From assembly GCA_026994225.1 (NCBI GenBank), contig JALWRI010000005.1, forward strand, positions 124,001-188,000: DNA of 64,000 bases, read 5' to 3'. Made by a program: the position numbers and the translations under genes. A model generated the notes under the pieces. It worked only from the letters and a program-made list of their open reading frames with translations, did no database searches and was not told the DNA's origin. Below are positions 46,851-55,556 of the stretch, piece by piece (the first letter of the stretch is position 1; each line of letters begins with the position of its first letter). Origin of the DNA: Gammaproteobacteria bacterium (GTDB lineage Bacteria; Pseudomonadota; Gammaproteobacteria; GRL18).

Positions 46851-46909
46851 TAAAGAAAGCGAAACAATGTATCAAAGCTGATACGCTAGAGCAAGAAAAT
46901 CCTATTATA

Positions 46910-46938
46910 TTGCTATCACTTTGCTTATACGTTATAAT
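46910..46938 (+). promoter_or_regulatory. Sigma-70 promoter of rpmB-rpmG
   Basis: TTGCTA (46910-46915) and a perfect TATAAT (46933-46938) are spaced 17 bases apart, ending 50 bases before the rpmB start. This fits a strong constitutive promoter for ribosomal protein genes. Confidence 0.8.
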
Positions 46939-46988
46939 TTTGGATTTTCCATAACGGATATATACTTAATTTTCTCTTGGAGGTTGTA

Positions 46989-47225
46989 ATGTCAAAGATA
47001 TGCCAGGTAACGGGGAAACGCCCGATTACCGGAAATAATGTTTCTCATGCACATAATAAAACCAAACGCCGTTTCTTACCCAATTTACATAGCCATCGTT
47101 TTTGGGTTGCCAGTGAAAATCGTTGGGTAAAACTGACTATCAGCCATAAAGGTCTACGTATTATTGATAAATTAGGTATTGATGCCGTATTAAAAGATAT
47201 GCGTACTCGTGGTGAAAAAATATAA
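46989..47225 (+). CDS. rpmB: 50S ribosomal protein L28
   Basis: 78 aa, the standard length. [12 protein letters not shown] opens the protein, followed by the basic block [11 protein letters not shown] and [10 protein letters not shown]; the end reads [11 protein letters not shown]. The ATG at 46989 follows GGAGG (46979-46983). An in-frame TTG at 46977 belongs to the ribosome site. It pairs with rpmG ten bases downstream, the usual arrangement in gammaproteobacteria. Confidence 0.98.
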   Translation: MSKICQVTGKRPITGNNVSHAHNKTKRRFLPNLHSHRFWVASENRWVKLTISHKGLRIIDKLGIDAVLKDMRTRGEKI

Positions 47226-47235
47226 GGATTAAATT

Positions 47236-47391
47236 ATGCGTGATAAAATTAAATTAGTATCTTCTGCCAAAACGGGACATTACTACACCACTACTAAAAA
47301 TAAACGTACTATGACGGAAAAACTAGAGCTAAAAAAATATGATCCAGTTATCCGTAAGCATGTGATGTATAAAGAAGCAAAAATTAAATAG
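47236..47391 (+). CDS. rpmG: 50S ribosomal protein L33
   Basis: 51 aa. It begins [20 protein letters not shown], continues [16 protein letters not shown] and ends [10 protein letters not shown], the classic L33. It has no Cys residues, so it is the zinc-free (C-minus) paralogue type. AAGGA at 47224-47228 lies seven bases before the ATG. It is shorter than common ORF cut-offs and easy to miss. Confidence 0.98.
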   Translation: MRDKIKLVSSAKTGHYYTTTKNKRTMTEKLELKKYDPVIRKHVMYKEAKIK

Positions 47392-47435
47392 TATCTTAAA
47401 AAGTAAATCCCTCCCTTTATACAAGCCTCCCTATC

Positions 47436-47480
47436 CTAATCTGACAGATCTTTCCCGCTTTGTGCTGTCAGATTAGTTTC
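47436..47480. terminator. Bidirectional hairpin between rpmG and crp
   Basis: CTAATCTGACAG (47436-47447) and CTGTCAGATTAG (47465-47476) form a perfect 12-bp stem around a 17-base loop, then TTTC. Both flanking genes converge here, so it probably ends both transcripts. Confidence 0.78.
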
Positions 47481-47484
47481 ACTA

Positions 47485-48123
47485 TCACTCCGAATGACGA
47501 TTTACTACTATCGTCTTGCCTTTTGCTGAAATCAAACCTTGTTCTTCCAACGATTTTAATACCCGCCCTGCCATTTCTCTCGAACAACCTACAATGCGAC
47601 CTAATTCCTGACGTGTTACTTTTATTTGCATACCATCTGGATGTGTCATGGCATCAGGTTGTTGCGTTAAGGCCAATAATGCTCTTGCAACACGTCCTAT
47701 TACATCTAAAAAAGCCAAATCACTGACTTTACGACTGGTTTTACGTAACCTTTTCGCCATTTGCGTAGAAATGGCAAAAAGCACTTTTGGGTAATCATCC
47801 ATAATTTGCTTAAATTTATGGTAACTAATTTCAGCAACTTCACATTTCCCTCTTGCTCTGACCCATGCACTCCGACCTGCCTCGGGATCAAATAATCCCA
47901 CCTCTCCAAAAAAATCCCCTTTATTTAAATAATCTAAAATAATTTCTCGTCCATCATCATCCTCAATTAAAACGGTGACTGAACCTTCGGTGATATAATA
48001 TAATATTTCTGGCACATCTTCATCGTAAATAATAGTGCTTTTATTACTATAACTACGTAGATGACAATGTTTTAAAAAATCAATAAGTGTTATATCTTTT
48101 TCTATAATATCGGGTATTCGCAT
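47485..48123 (-). CDS. crp: cAMP-receptor-type regulator (CRP/Vfr)
   Basis: 212 aa. The cyclic-nucleotide domain has [19 protein letters not shown], with the Glu, Arg and Ser that bind the cAMP phosphate and ribose. The C-helix has a TS pair ([13 protein letters not shown]) matching Thr127-Ser128 of E. coli CRP. The DNA-binding helix-turn-helix is [28 protein letters not shown], nearly that of Vfr. It is expected to act as a global regulator. It is divergent from the osmC gene, as crp and yhfA are in E. coli. GGGGAGT provides the ribosome site. Confidence 0.93.
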   Translation of the reverse strand: MRIPDIIEKDITLIDFLKHCHLRSYSNKSTIIYDEDVPEILYYITEGSVTVLIEDDDGREIILDYLNKGDFFGEVGLFDPEAGRSAWVRARGKCEVAEISYHKFKQIMDDYPKVLFAISTQMAKRLRKTSRKVSDLAFLDVIGRVARALLALTQQPDAMTHPDGMQIKVTRQELGRIVGCSREMAGRVLKSLEEQGLISAKGKTIVVNRHSE

Positions 48124-48154
48124 AGATATTTACTCCCCTGTTAACAAAAAATGC

Positions 48155-48163
48155 ATGATACCA
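48155..48163 (-). promoter_or_regulatory. Extended -10 promoter candidate for crp
   Basis: Read on the minus strand, TGG precedes TATCAT (ATGATACCA on the plus strand), an extended -10 element about 32 bases before the crp start. No good -35 is seen. Confidence 0.45.
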
Positions 48164-48197
48164 TCTTCTCCTAAATGCTAACGCATTCTGGTTGGAG

Positions 48198-48226
48198 TTG
48201 CCAACTTATTGCATAACAACGATAAT
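48198..48226 (+). promoter_or_regulatory. Sigma-70 promoter of osmC and the 13-kb operon
   Basis: TTGCCA (48198-48203) and GATAAT (48221-48226) are separated by exactly 17 bases; each matches the consensus at five of six positions. The start codon lies 35 bases further on. No other strong promoter was seen up to 61.2 kb. Confidence 0.7.
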
Positions 48227-48260
48227 CTATGCTTAGATACAAGCATAATGGAGATACAAA

Positions 48261-48680
48261 ATGCAAGCACGAATAAAATGGGTTGATAATGCTATGTTTA
48301 TTGGTGAATCAGGCAGTGGACATAGTGTTGTTATGGATGGCCCTGAAGAATCTGGAGGTAAGAATTTAGGCATTCGCCCTATGGAAATGATGTTACTGGG
48401 TATGGGAGGATGTACCGCCTTTGATGTAGTACATATTTTAAAAAAATCCCGCCAACAAGTCATATCCTGTATTGCTGAGCTAGATGCCCAAAGGGCAGAA
48501 ACCATACCTAAAGTATTTACCCATATTCACGTACATTTTATTATTAAAGGAAATAACTTAATAGAAAAGCAAGTTGCCCGAGCGGTTAGCTTGTCTGCTG
48601 AAAAATATTGCTCTGCATCTATTATGTTAGGAGAAAGTGTCAACATTACCCATGATTTTCATATTGAAAATACTAATTAA
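48261..48680 (+). CDS. OsmC family protein, YhfA type
   Basis: 139 aa. OsmC-fold peroxidase relatives carry two Cys; here they are in GMGGCTAFDVVHIL and EKYCSAS, the expected positions. IRPMEMMLLGMGGC is typical of the YhfA branch next to crp. It may reduce organic hydroperoxides or bind a small thiol-reactive ligand; YhfA itself is poorly understood. ATGGAG provides the ribosome site. The next gene (pxpB) begins ten bases after the stop, so osmC heads the long operon. Confidence 0.9.
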   Translation: MQARIKWVDNAMFIGESGSGHSVVMDGPEESGGKNLGIRPMEMMLLGMGGCTAFDVVHILKKSRQQVISCIAELDAQRAETIPKVFTHIHVHFIIKGNNLIEKQVARAVSLSAEKYCSASIMLGESVNITHDFHIENTN

Positions 48681-48689
48681 TCGCTTATT

Positions 48690-49319
48690 ATGCAGTTGAA
48701 TATTATTAATGAAACCCTGATTGAATATCAATTTTCCACAACTATATCACTGGAAATAAGTCAGGAGATATTAAAAATATACCAGTACTGTCTGCATCAT
48801 TTGGATTATTCAAAATTAGGACTACTAGACATTATCCCAACGTTTAATACCCTGGCGATTGCCTTTGATACTTCTAGTCCACTTTTTGCAAACCCTGATT
48901 ATCTGCAAGATACCTTATTACATGCAAGAAGCTATCCTCATTCTTTGCCTGTAACATGCCATCATATCGAACTTGTTTACAATGGGGTTGATATTGATAG
49001 CGTCTGTCAATCTTTACAACTGAGTAAAGAGAGCTTTATTCAACTGCACCAGCAACAAACTTATACTATTGCTATGCTCGGTTTTACCGGATATTTTCCC
49101 TATTTATTGGGTTTAGATAAACGTTTAACATTAGCTCGCAAATCAAGCCCTAGAAAACGGGTAAAAAAAGGTGCAGTGGCCATTGCTGCTAATCAATGTG
49201 GCATTTACCCTGAAGATTCTCCTGGAGGATGGCATATTATTGCAACCACTTTATTTACTGATTTTAATAGGCTAAAAGCAGGTGATCAAATTATGTTTAG
49301 GAATAGCGATGCTAATTAA
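48690..49319 (+). CDS. pxpB: 5-oxoprolinase subunit PxpB (KipI-like)
   Basis: 209 aa. The family fingerprint is present: IIPTFNTLAIAFD, HHIELVYNGVDID (HxVxVxYxGxDL-like), FTGYFPYLLGLD and GAVAIAANQCGIYPEDSPGGWHIIATT. PxpB and PxpC form the complex that hydrolyses 5-oxoproline with ATP, with PxpA delivering catalysis. It overlaps pxpA by 11 bases. The gene order B-A-C differs from the E. coli order B-C-A. Confidence 0.93.
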   Translation: MQLNIINETLIEYQFSTTISLEISQEILKIYQYCLHHLDYSKLGLLDIIPTFNTLAIAFDTSSPLFANPDYLQDTLLHARSYPHSLPVTCHHIELVYNGVDIDSVCQSLQLSKESFIQLHQQQTYTIAMLGFTGYFPYLLGLDKRLTLARKSSPRKRVKKGAVAIAANQCGIYPEDSPGGWHIIATTLFTDFNRLKAGDQIMFRNSDAN

Positions 49320-49986
49320 TTGCGATATAGGTGAAAGGGGTGTTGCTCATCCCATCGATGATCAATTAATATCCTATATAGATATTGCTAATATTGCTTG
49401 TGGCGGTCATGCAGGATGTCAAGAGAGTGTTAATTACTATTTTTCCCTCGCTAAAAAACATAATATAAAAGTCAGTGTACATTTAAGTTATCCTGATAAA
49501 ACACATTTTGGTCGAGTGCCTATCGACATCAAAAATAAAGATTTACTACACGCACTTGATCAGCAATATCTGCTTTTAAGTGAGGTGAAAACCTTAAAAT
49601 TGCATGGCGCATTATATAATATTGCAAACAATAATCGTCAACTTGCCCAGTTATTGATACGTTGGGCAAAAGAAGCAGGGATACAAGAAATACTTGCTCC
49701 ACATAATTCAGAGATAGAACGCTGTGCAAAAGATATTAACATTCTTTATGAAGTTTTTTTAGATCGGCAGTATGTCTATCACAGTCACCGTTTATCATTA
49801 AAAAATAGAGCAGAGCCTGGTGCTGTGATTGACAATATCGAAGATGCCCTGCAACAATATCATCATTTTAAACAACATATTGTAATGATAGATAATACGG
49901 CTCATACTATTCAATCCCATACTGCCTGCATACATTCTGATTCTGATAACGCTTTAGCACTCATTAAAGCGATAAAAAATGTTTAA
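49309..49986 (+). CDS. pxpA: 5-oxoprolinase subunit PxpA (LamB/YcsF family)
   Basis: 225 aa from the ATG at 49309, preceded by AGGA; a GTG at 49282 would extend deep into pxpB. Motifs: INCDIGERG, ANIACGGHAG, SVHLSYPDKTHFGR and LKLHGALYN, which are metal- and substrate-site segments. It is about 20 residues shorter than typical PxpA and has GGHAG for GFHAG and SVHLSYPD for GAHPSYPD. These changes suggest a divergent branch. It overlaps pxpB (11 bp) and pxpC (8 bp). Confidence 0.88.
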   Translation: MLINCDIGERGVAHPIDDQLISYIDIANIACGGHAGCQESVNYYFSLAKKHNIKVSVHLSYPDKTHFGRVPIDIKNKDLLHALDQQYLLLSEVKTLKLHGALYNIANNNRQLAQLLIRWAKEAGIQEILAPHNSEIERCAKDINILYEVFLDRQYVYHSHRLSLKNRAEPGAVIDNIEDALQQYHHFKQHIVMIDNTAHTIQSHTACIHSDSDNALALIKAIKNV

Positions 49987-50743
49987 TCTGTTTAAACATT
50001 CCCTTGCCTTTCATCAAGGGCGCAGTGATATGCTTTCCTACCAAACTGCCAGGCTGTTATTGGGTTCTCCCACCACCTATCATAGTAGTGAAATTATTTT
50101 TTCTCAAGGCGCAGTCTTTACCCAAGCATGTATTTTTACTTTATCTGGCGCACATTATGAACGTATCACCTTCAATGATAAAACCATTACTGCTAATACC
50201 GTATATGCCGCATATCCTAATGATGTACTTAAATTAGGTAAAAAAATATATGGTTATCGTCTTTATTTAATGGCAAGTCCACTCAATATGCAGCGTATTG
50301 GCTATGCCCGAGGAGCTTTTAGCCATTATTTTGCCCCTGCTCCAAAAAAAATAAGAGTTATTAAAAGTGCAGAATATTCCTTTTTACATGATCCTAAAGC
50401 ATTTTTACATTCCCCCTTTAAGCTCTCGTTAAACGCCGATTTATCAGGTATTCGACTCGATGGCATCCCTATTAAAGCGAGTAGTTATGATATTATTTCT
50501 TCCGTCGTTGCTGATGGGACTATTCAATTAACACGAAAAGGTGCTATTGTATTATTAAGGCAGCGACAGATTACCGGCGGTTATCCTCGGATATTGAGTG
50601 TCATCAATCCTGATCTCGACTTTTTGGCGCAATATCAACTGGGTATGCGAGTCCGTTTTGAACTTATATCGCTGCTAAAAGCCCAACAACTATTACTACA
50701 AAGACAACAAGCATTACAACATCTCGCACAAGCACTTAACTAA
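49979..50743 (+). CDS. pxpC: 5-oxoprolinase subunit PxpC (KipA-like)
   Basis: 254 aa, somewhat shorter than the usual roughly 300. It keeps the biotin-dependent carboxylase-like core of the family: NTVYAAYPNDVLKLGKKIYGYRLYLMA, LNADLSGIRLDGIPIKA and TGGYPRILSVINPDLDFLAQ, where TGGYP is diagnostic. It combines with PxpB. It overlaps pxpA by eight bases. The SGNH gene starts four bases after its stop. Confidence 0.9.
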   Translation: MFNLFKHSLAFHQGRSDMLSYQTARLLLGSPTTYHSSEIIFSQGAVFTQACIFTLSGAHYERITFNDKTITANTVYAAYPNDVLKLGKKIYGYRLYLMASPLNMQRIGYARGAFSHYFAPAPKKIRVIKSAEYSFLHDPKAFLHSPFKLSLNADLSGIRLDGIPIKASSYDIISSVVADGTIQLTRKGAIVLLRQRQITGGYPRILSVINPDLDFLAQYQLGMRVRFELISLLKAQQLLLQRQQALQHLAQALN

Positions 50744-50747
50744 ACTT

Positions 50748-51773
50748 ATGAAAAAAATATTTTCTCTGATCGGCATTAATATCACTCTTTTTATTCTGTT
50801 ACTTTTAATTATAGAAGGTGTTAGCCGATTGATTATTGATGAGCAACAGATCAGTGCTATCTTTGATGATCAAAATCTACGTACCAAAGGCAGACCTTTT
50901 ATAACACTACAAGCTACTCGAGGTTTTGCTTTAAAACCTGGCTTTAACAATGGCTTATACCGTATTAATAGTTTGGGTTTTCGGGGGAAAGAATTTCCTT
51001 CTGATATTGACAATAAATTTATTATTTTAGCCTTAGGGGAATCGACTACCTTTGGATGGGGAGTCCATGATAATGAAACCTACCCTTATTACTTAAATAC
51101 CCTTTTACAAGATAAAAACAGTTATGTTATCAACGGCGGCATACCATCATATACTTCATCTCAAACGCTTGCTTATTTAAAAGAAATTATTGCCAAAAAA
51201 ATCATACAAGCTGATCTAGTTCTGCTCAATATACTATGGAATGATATATGGTATTCCAGTATTAAAAACTGGCATCCTGATATACTTATCTATCAAAAGC
51301 CCCCTTATTGGATGGAATTTTTAACACAGCATTCGATCTTGTTTAAAACACTCCTTATGGGTAAAAAAAAGCATCAAGAAACAGACTTATTCAATCACCA
51401 AGCCCTTAGACAATATATAACAAATATCCAACAAATTATTACACTCTGTCAGCAACATCATATTAATATCGTTCTCGTACAACCACCTTTTGATGCTGAT
51501 CATATGCCTGTTGAAGGATTAAATGAATTTCACATTCGTTATACTAAAACCTTTTTTATTAACACTGCTCATAAATACCTCGATGCCATGCAAAATATTG
51601 CAAAAACCTACCATATACCAGTTCTTTCTCATGCTTTAGATATACGTTTTCTACATCAAAAAGCCCTTTTTTTAGATACCTTACATCCTACTAAAGAAGG
51701 TAATGCCATCATCGCTAAAGATATTTACCCGCAGATTAAAAATTTAATCACTAAAGAGGATAGCAAACTATGA
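50748..51773 (+). CDS. SGNH-fold hydrolase, membrane-anchored
   Basis: 341 aa. One N-terminal hydrophobic helix (about 5-25) without a clear cleavage site anchors the protein; the rest is periplasmic. SGNH blocks: LALGESTTFGWG (nucleophile Ser in GEST), NGGIPSY (Gly block), LNILWND (Asn block) and FLDTLHPTKEGN (Asp-x-x-His). The fold includes esterases, acetylhydrolases and O-acetyl transferases of glycans; the substrate is unknown. The stop overlaps the next ATG by four bases (ATGA), which also marks the ancestral start of the following broken gene. Confidence 0.85.
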   Translation: MKKIFSLIGINITLFILLLLIIEGVSRLIIDEQQISAIFDDQNLRTKGRPFITLQATRGFALKPGFNNGLYRINSLGFRGKEFPSDIDNKFIILALGESTTFGWGVHDNETYPYYLNTLLQDKNSYVINGGIPSYTSSQTLAYLKEIIAKKIIQADLVLLNILWNDIWYSSIKNWHPDILIYQKPPYWMEFLTQHSILFKTLLMGKKKHQETDLFNHQALRQYITNIQQIITLCQQHHINIVLVQPPFDADHMPVEGLNEFHIRYTKTFFINTAHKYLDAMQNIAKTYHIPVLSHALDIRFLHQKALFLDTLHPTKEGNAIIAKDIYPQIKNLITKEDSKL

Positions 51774-52793
51774 ACAACCCTATAAGCACCTTCTTTTTTA
51801 TAAAAAACAGGGTTATTACTTTATTCAATATTTTTCTTATATTACTCTTTTCCAATAACGTTCAAGCAAAAAATACCCCCTACCATTTAATGTATACTCA
51901 TGTTAGGAGATGCCCGTAATGCACCCATATCAGGTTTAAAAGATGGATTAAAAACCTTAGGCTTAATCGAAGGTAAAGAAATTATTTATGATATACACAA
52001 TGCAAAAGGGCAACGTAATAAACTTTTAGCCTTAGCAAAAAATATAATCCAAGGTCAACCTGATATCGCTATTGCCGCAGGAGGAGTGGAAACTGATGCA
52101 CTAAAAATCGCTTCTCAAAATACCTCTATCCCTGTCGTATTTCTTGCTGTTTCTTCTTCAGTAGAAAGACATTTAGTCGCTAGTCTAAAATATCCAGGCG
52201 GTAATATGACTGGATTAGATACCAATGATACCCATTTAGTTGCCAAACGGCTTTGGCTTATCAAAAAAATCATGCCTAAAGCAAAAAATATATTTATTCC
52301 TTATACAGCAAGTATTACCCCATCAAAACAATCTATTCAAGTTGCCCAAAGCAAAGCAAAAAAATTAGGCTTACACCTTACCACCATATCGTTTGAAAAT
52401 CAGAAAGAGCTTAAACAACTGGGTAATTATATCACTCAAGAAAATATTGATGCGATATTAATGGTACCTAGCGCACCTATCAAAGAAGCGTTAAAGAAGG
52501 TACTTTTTCCTATTTCTTTGCAGCACAAATTACCTATTTTTACCTATGGGCAGGCAATGATAAAAAAAGGTGCAACTATTTCTTATGCTAGTTCTCGCTA
52601 TAAAGCAGGCGTTCAAGTTGCACGTTTAGTCCATAAAGTGTTGTATGGTATCCCTCCTAAACAAATACCTGTAGAAACGCCTAAGTATATTGAATTAGTC
52701 ATCAACCGCTGGATGGTTGAAAAATTAGGTCTAAAACTATCAGGACGTGCTTGGCGATTAGCAGATGAAATTCTTGATATAGCAATTCACTAA
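51770..52793 (+). pseudogene. PF04392-type ABC substrate-binding protein, frameshifted near its N-terminus
   Basis: From the coupled ATG at 51770 a signal peptide can be read (leader helix, then NNVQAKNTPYHLM). That frame then ends at 51916-51918. The rest of the protein (LMLGDARNAPISGLKDGLKTLG and onward, 297 aa to 52793) lies one base later, in the frame of an ATG at 51900. Removing one base near 51893 (a T in ATGTATACTC) restores YHLM-ILMLGDARNAP, as expected for this family (TrpX-like). No permease or ATPase is nearby, so it was probably a ligand sensor for the signalling genes downstream. Error, decay or recoding remain possible. Confidence 0.8.
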
Positions 52794-52822
52794 ATACAAG
52801 ACCTTCAACCTGGAGTATCATT

Positions 52823-54502
52823 TTGCCTCGGCTCAATCAACTCAGTGTTAAAATACACATTATTATTTTATTATTGGCACTCATACCTCTTGTGGGTTTT
52901 AGCTTATTTTCTATCCAATTTAACCGTAACACATTACTACAAGAAATTCAACGAGCCAATCATGAAGTAGCACTCATTGCAAGGAAAACCGCTGAACAAA
53001 CTATTTCTGATATACAAAGTAAAGTTATCATTGCATTAAATACCTCAGGTTTTACTGATTTAGATACGATGGATCAAGAATGGATTTTACAATCCCTTAT
53101 CTCATCTTTCCCAGAAGTTCTTTCATTTAGCTTACTCAATGAAAAAGGAAAGGAAATAATAAAATTATCAAAAACAGCCTTTTTTCTCGCTGAAGATTTA
53201 TCTAATTATTCTGATAATCCTGTTTTTCTCGCTGCCTCTAAAGGAAAAAATTATATCAGCCCCATTCAAATATCTGACAAGGGAAATCCAACCATGACAC
53301 TGTCAATACCACTTTGGAGTGCAGATAGAAACAGTATCCAACAGGTTATGATGATTGAAATCACCCTACAGTCAGTGTTAAATTATATTAGTTCAAAAAA
53401 AATCAGTAATTCAGGACGTATTTATATCTTAGATAAAAAAGCCCGTCTTATCGCTCATCCAGATTTTAGTCTGGTTTTAGTCGGTAGTTTCTTTACAACT
53501 AACCCCATCTATCAATCGTTTAAACACAGAACTTTATCTGACAATATACATTTTTACAATGATTTTAATCAACACCCAGTCATCGGTATAGGAGTCAGTA
53601 GCCATATACTGCATTGGCTTATTATCATTGAACAACCCTTGAATGAAGCACTTATGTCTATTCATACTATGCGTTATAATTTAATCATATTGCTGATAGT
53701 GATTGTTATCATTACTATAGGCATAACATTTATATTAACACATTGGCTAGTTCACCCATTACAGCAGTTAGAACAAGGGGCAGAGCGTATTACTCAAGGT
53801 GATTTGGATCATTGCATTGCTGTTATATCTAACGATGAAATTGGGCGAGTAACCCATGCCTTTAATCAAATGATACAAAGCCTTAAAGCAAACCGTGCAA
53901 AAATTCAACAACAAACTTTAAAAATAGAAACCGATAATTGGTTTAAAACAGGACAGGCTGAATTAAGTCAAGTGATGAGGGGCGATTTATCCGTTGAAGA
54001 ACTTGGAAACAATATATTACGTTATCTTTCCCATTATCTGGAAGCAAATATTGCTACTTTTTTTGTACGGGAGGATAATTTTTATCCCGATAATCAAGAT
54101 ACTAATAATGAAGAAAATGGCTGTTTAAAAAGAATTAGTAGTTATGCCTCTATACAAATAAAAGAACAACAATTAAACACGCAGACACAAACAATTATTC
54201 CTTTTGGTGAGGGAATTGTTGGTCAGGTAGCATTAGAAAAAAAATCCATAATCATCACTGAACTACCCGATAATTATATTAAAATTTGCAGTGGATTAGT
54301 GGAAATGCCTCCTCGTAGTCTTTTTTTAACACCTATTCTTTTTGAAAAATTCGTTATTGGGGTGATTGAACTAGGATCATATCAAGTCTTTACCACACAG
54401 CAAAAATCCTTTATCGATCAGGTAGTAGAAAGTATAGGTATTAGCCTTAATTCAGCACTATCTCGATCATATATGAAAAAACTTTTAGAAAAAGAGAATT
54501 AA
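52823..54502 (+). CDS. Cache-HAMP-GAF membrane sensor lacking kinase or MCP output
   Basis: 559 aa from a TTG at 52823, seven bases after TGGAG; no ATG fits. TM1 (about 8-30), a dCache sensor outside the membrane (about 32-280, with SGRIYILDKKARLIAHPDF), TM2 (about 287-307), HAMP (about 307-360, PLQQLEQGAERITQGDLDHCI) and a C-terminal GAF (about 375-550). No HisKA, HATPase, GGDEF or MCP tip is present, so it must pass its signal through GAF contacts. The HAMP-GAF half resembles that of the hybrid kinase two genes downstream, suggesting they dimerise or exchange signals. Confidence 0.88.
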   Translation: MPRLNQLSVKIHIIILLLALIPLVGFSLFSIQFNRNTLLQEIQRANHEVALIARKTAEQTISDIQSKVIIALNTSGFTDLDTMDQEWILQSLISSFPEVLSFSLLNEKGKEIIKLSKTAFFLAEDLSNYSDNPVFLAASKGKNYISPIQISDKGNPTMTLSIPLWSADRNSIQQVMMIEITLQSVLNYISSKKISNSGRIYILDKKARLIAHPDFSLVLVGSFFTTNPIYQSFKHRTLSDNIHFYNDFNQHPVIGIGVSSHILHWLIIIEQPLNEALMSIHTMRYNLIILLIVIVIITIGITFILTHWLVHPLQQLEQGAERITQGDLDHCIAVISNDEIGRVTHAFNQMIQSLKANRAKIQQQTLKIETDNWFKTGQAELSQVMRGDLSVEELGNNILRYLSHYLEANIATFFVREDNFYPDNQDTNNEENGCLKRISSYASIQIKEQQLNTQTQTIIPFGEGIVGQVALEKKSIIITELPDNYIKICSGLVEMPPRSLFLTPILFEKFVIGVIELGSYQVFTTQQKSFIDQVVESIGISLNSALSRSYMKKLLEKEN

Positions 54503-54523
54503 CCTAAGAGCGAAACAATTGAA

Positions 54524-55540
54524 ATGAGTGATAATACCCCTCAAACCACTATTCCATCTAAGCAACCGAATATACTTATTGTCGATGACAGGCAAGAAAA
54601 TCTATTATCATTAGAAGCAATACTAGATGAAATTGATAATATCAATATCATCAAGGCTTCATCAGGACAAGCAGCTTTAGCACATTTATTGGATCATGAA
54701 GTGGCACTCCTTTTATTAGACGTACAAATGCCTGATATGGATGGCTATGAAGTCGCTAATATTATGACTATGTCCCCTACAACAGCCAATATCCCTATTA
54801 TTTTTCTTACCGCCATATCCAAAGAAGAACATTTCGTACAAAAAGGTTATCTATCTGGTGCTGTTGACTATATCGCAAAGCCTTTAGATAGTAATATTTT
54901 ATTATCCAAAGTAAAGATTTTTTTAAAACTTTGGATACAATCAAATGAACTCAAACAATTATCCCAAAAATATCAACAAGCCCTAGCAGAAATTACACGA
55001 CAAAGAGATGCCTTAAACGAACTGGCACTCAAAGATCATCTTACTGGTATTTATCAACGAAGAGCTTTTGATGATTTTTTACGTAAAGAAATCAGTAAAA
55101 GCATTCGTTATCAACGCACCTTATCCTTAGCAATGCTCGATTTAGATCATTTTAAAAAGGTCAATGATAATTATGGCCATACGGTAGGAGATGAGGTCTT
55201 AGTCGTTGCAACACAACAATTTAGCCAATCCTTACGAGAATCAGATGTGATTTGTCGTTATGGAGGAGAAGAATTTGTTATCCTCATGCCAGATACACAA
55301 TTAAATGAAGCATTAATTTGTTGTGAACGCATCCGCAAAACAATTGAAGAATTAATATTTAATACTTCAGAAGGGGATTTAAAAGTTACCTTAAGTATCG
55401 GTGTTGCTGAGTTCCATTTAATAGTCAACAAATTACCTGAGCAACTATTAAAAGAGGTCGATGATTGCCTGTATATAGCTAAACATAACGGTCGTAATCA
55501 GGTATATTCAAAACCTATAGATCAACAAAACCACACATAA
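54524..55540 (+). CDS. Response regulator diguanylate cyclase (REC-GGDEF, PleD-like)
   Basis: 338 aa. Receiver (about 14-130): ILIVDDRQENLLS, acceptor Asp in LLLLDVQMPDMDGYEV, and Lys in DYIAKPLD. A coiled coil leads to a GGDEF domain (about 170-330): LDLDHFKKVND binds Mg-GTP and RYGGEEF is an active-type signature. The inhibitory I-site RxxD is intact (RESD, five residues before GGEEF). It should make c-di-GMP when phosphorylated, most likely by the hybrid kinase encoded next (16 bases). Confidence 0.93.
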   Translation: MSDNTPQTTIPSKQPNILIVDDRQENLLSLEAILDEIDNINIIKASSGQAALAHLLDHEVALLLLDVQMPDMDGYEVANIMTMSPTTANIPIIFLTAISKEEHFVQKGYLSGAVDYIAKPLDSNILLSKVKIFLKLWIQSNELKQLSQKYQQALAEITRQRDALNELALKDHLTGIYQRRAFDDFLRKEISKSIRYQRTLSLAMLDLDHFKKVNDNYGHTVGDEVLVVATQQFSQSLRESDVICRYGGEEFVILMPDTQLNEALICCERIRKTIEELIFNTSEGDLKVTLSIGVAEFHLIVNKLPEQLLKEVDDCLYIAKHNGRNQVYSKPIDQQNHT

Positions 55541-55556
55541 TTAATAGTGATTAAAT

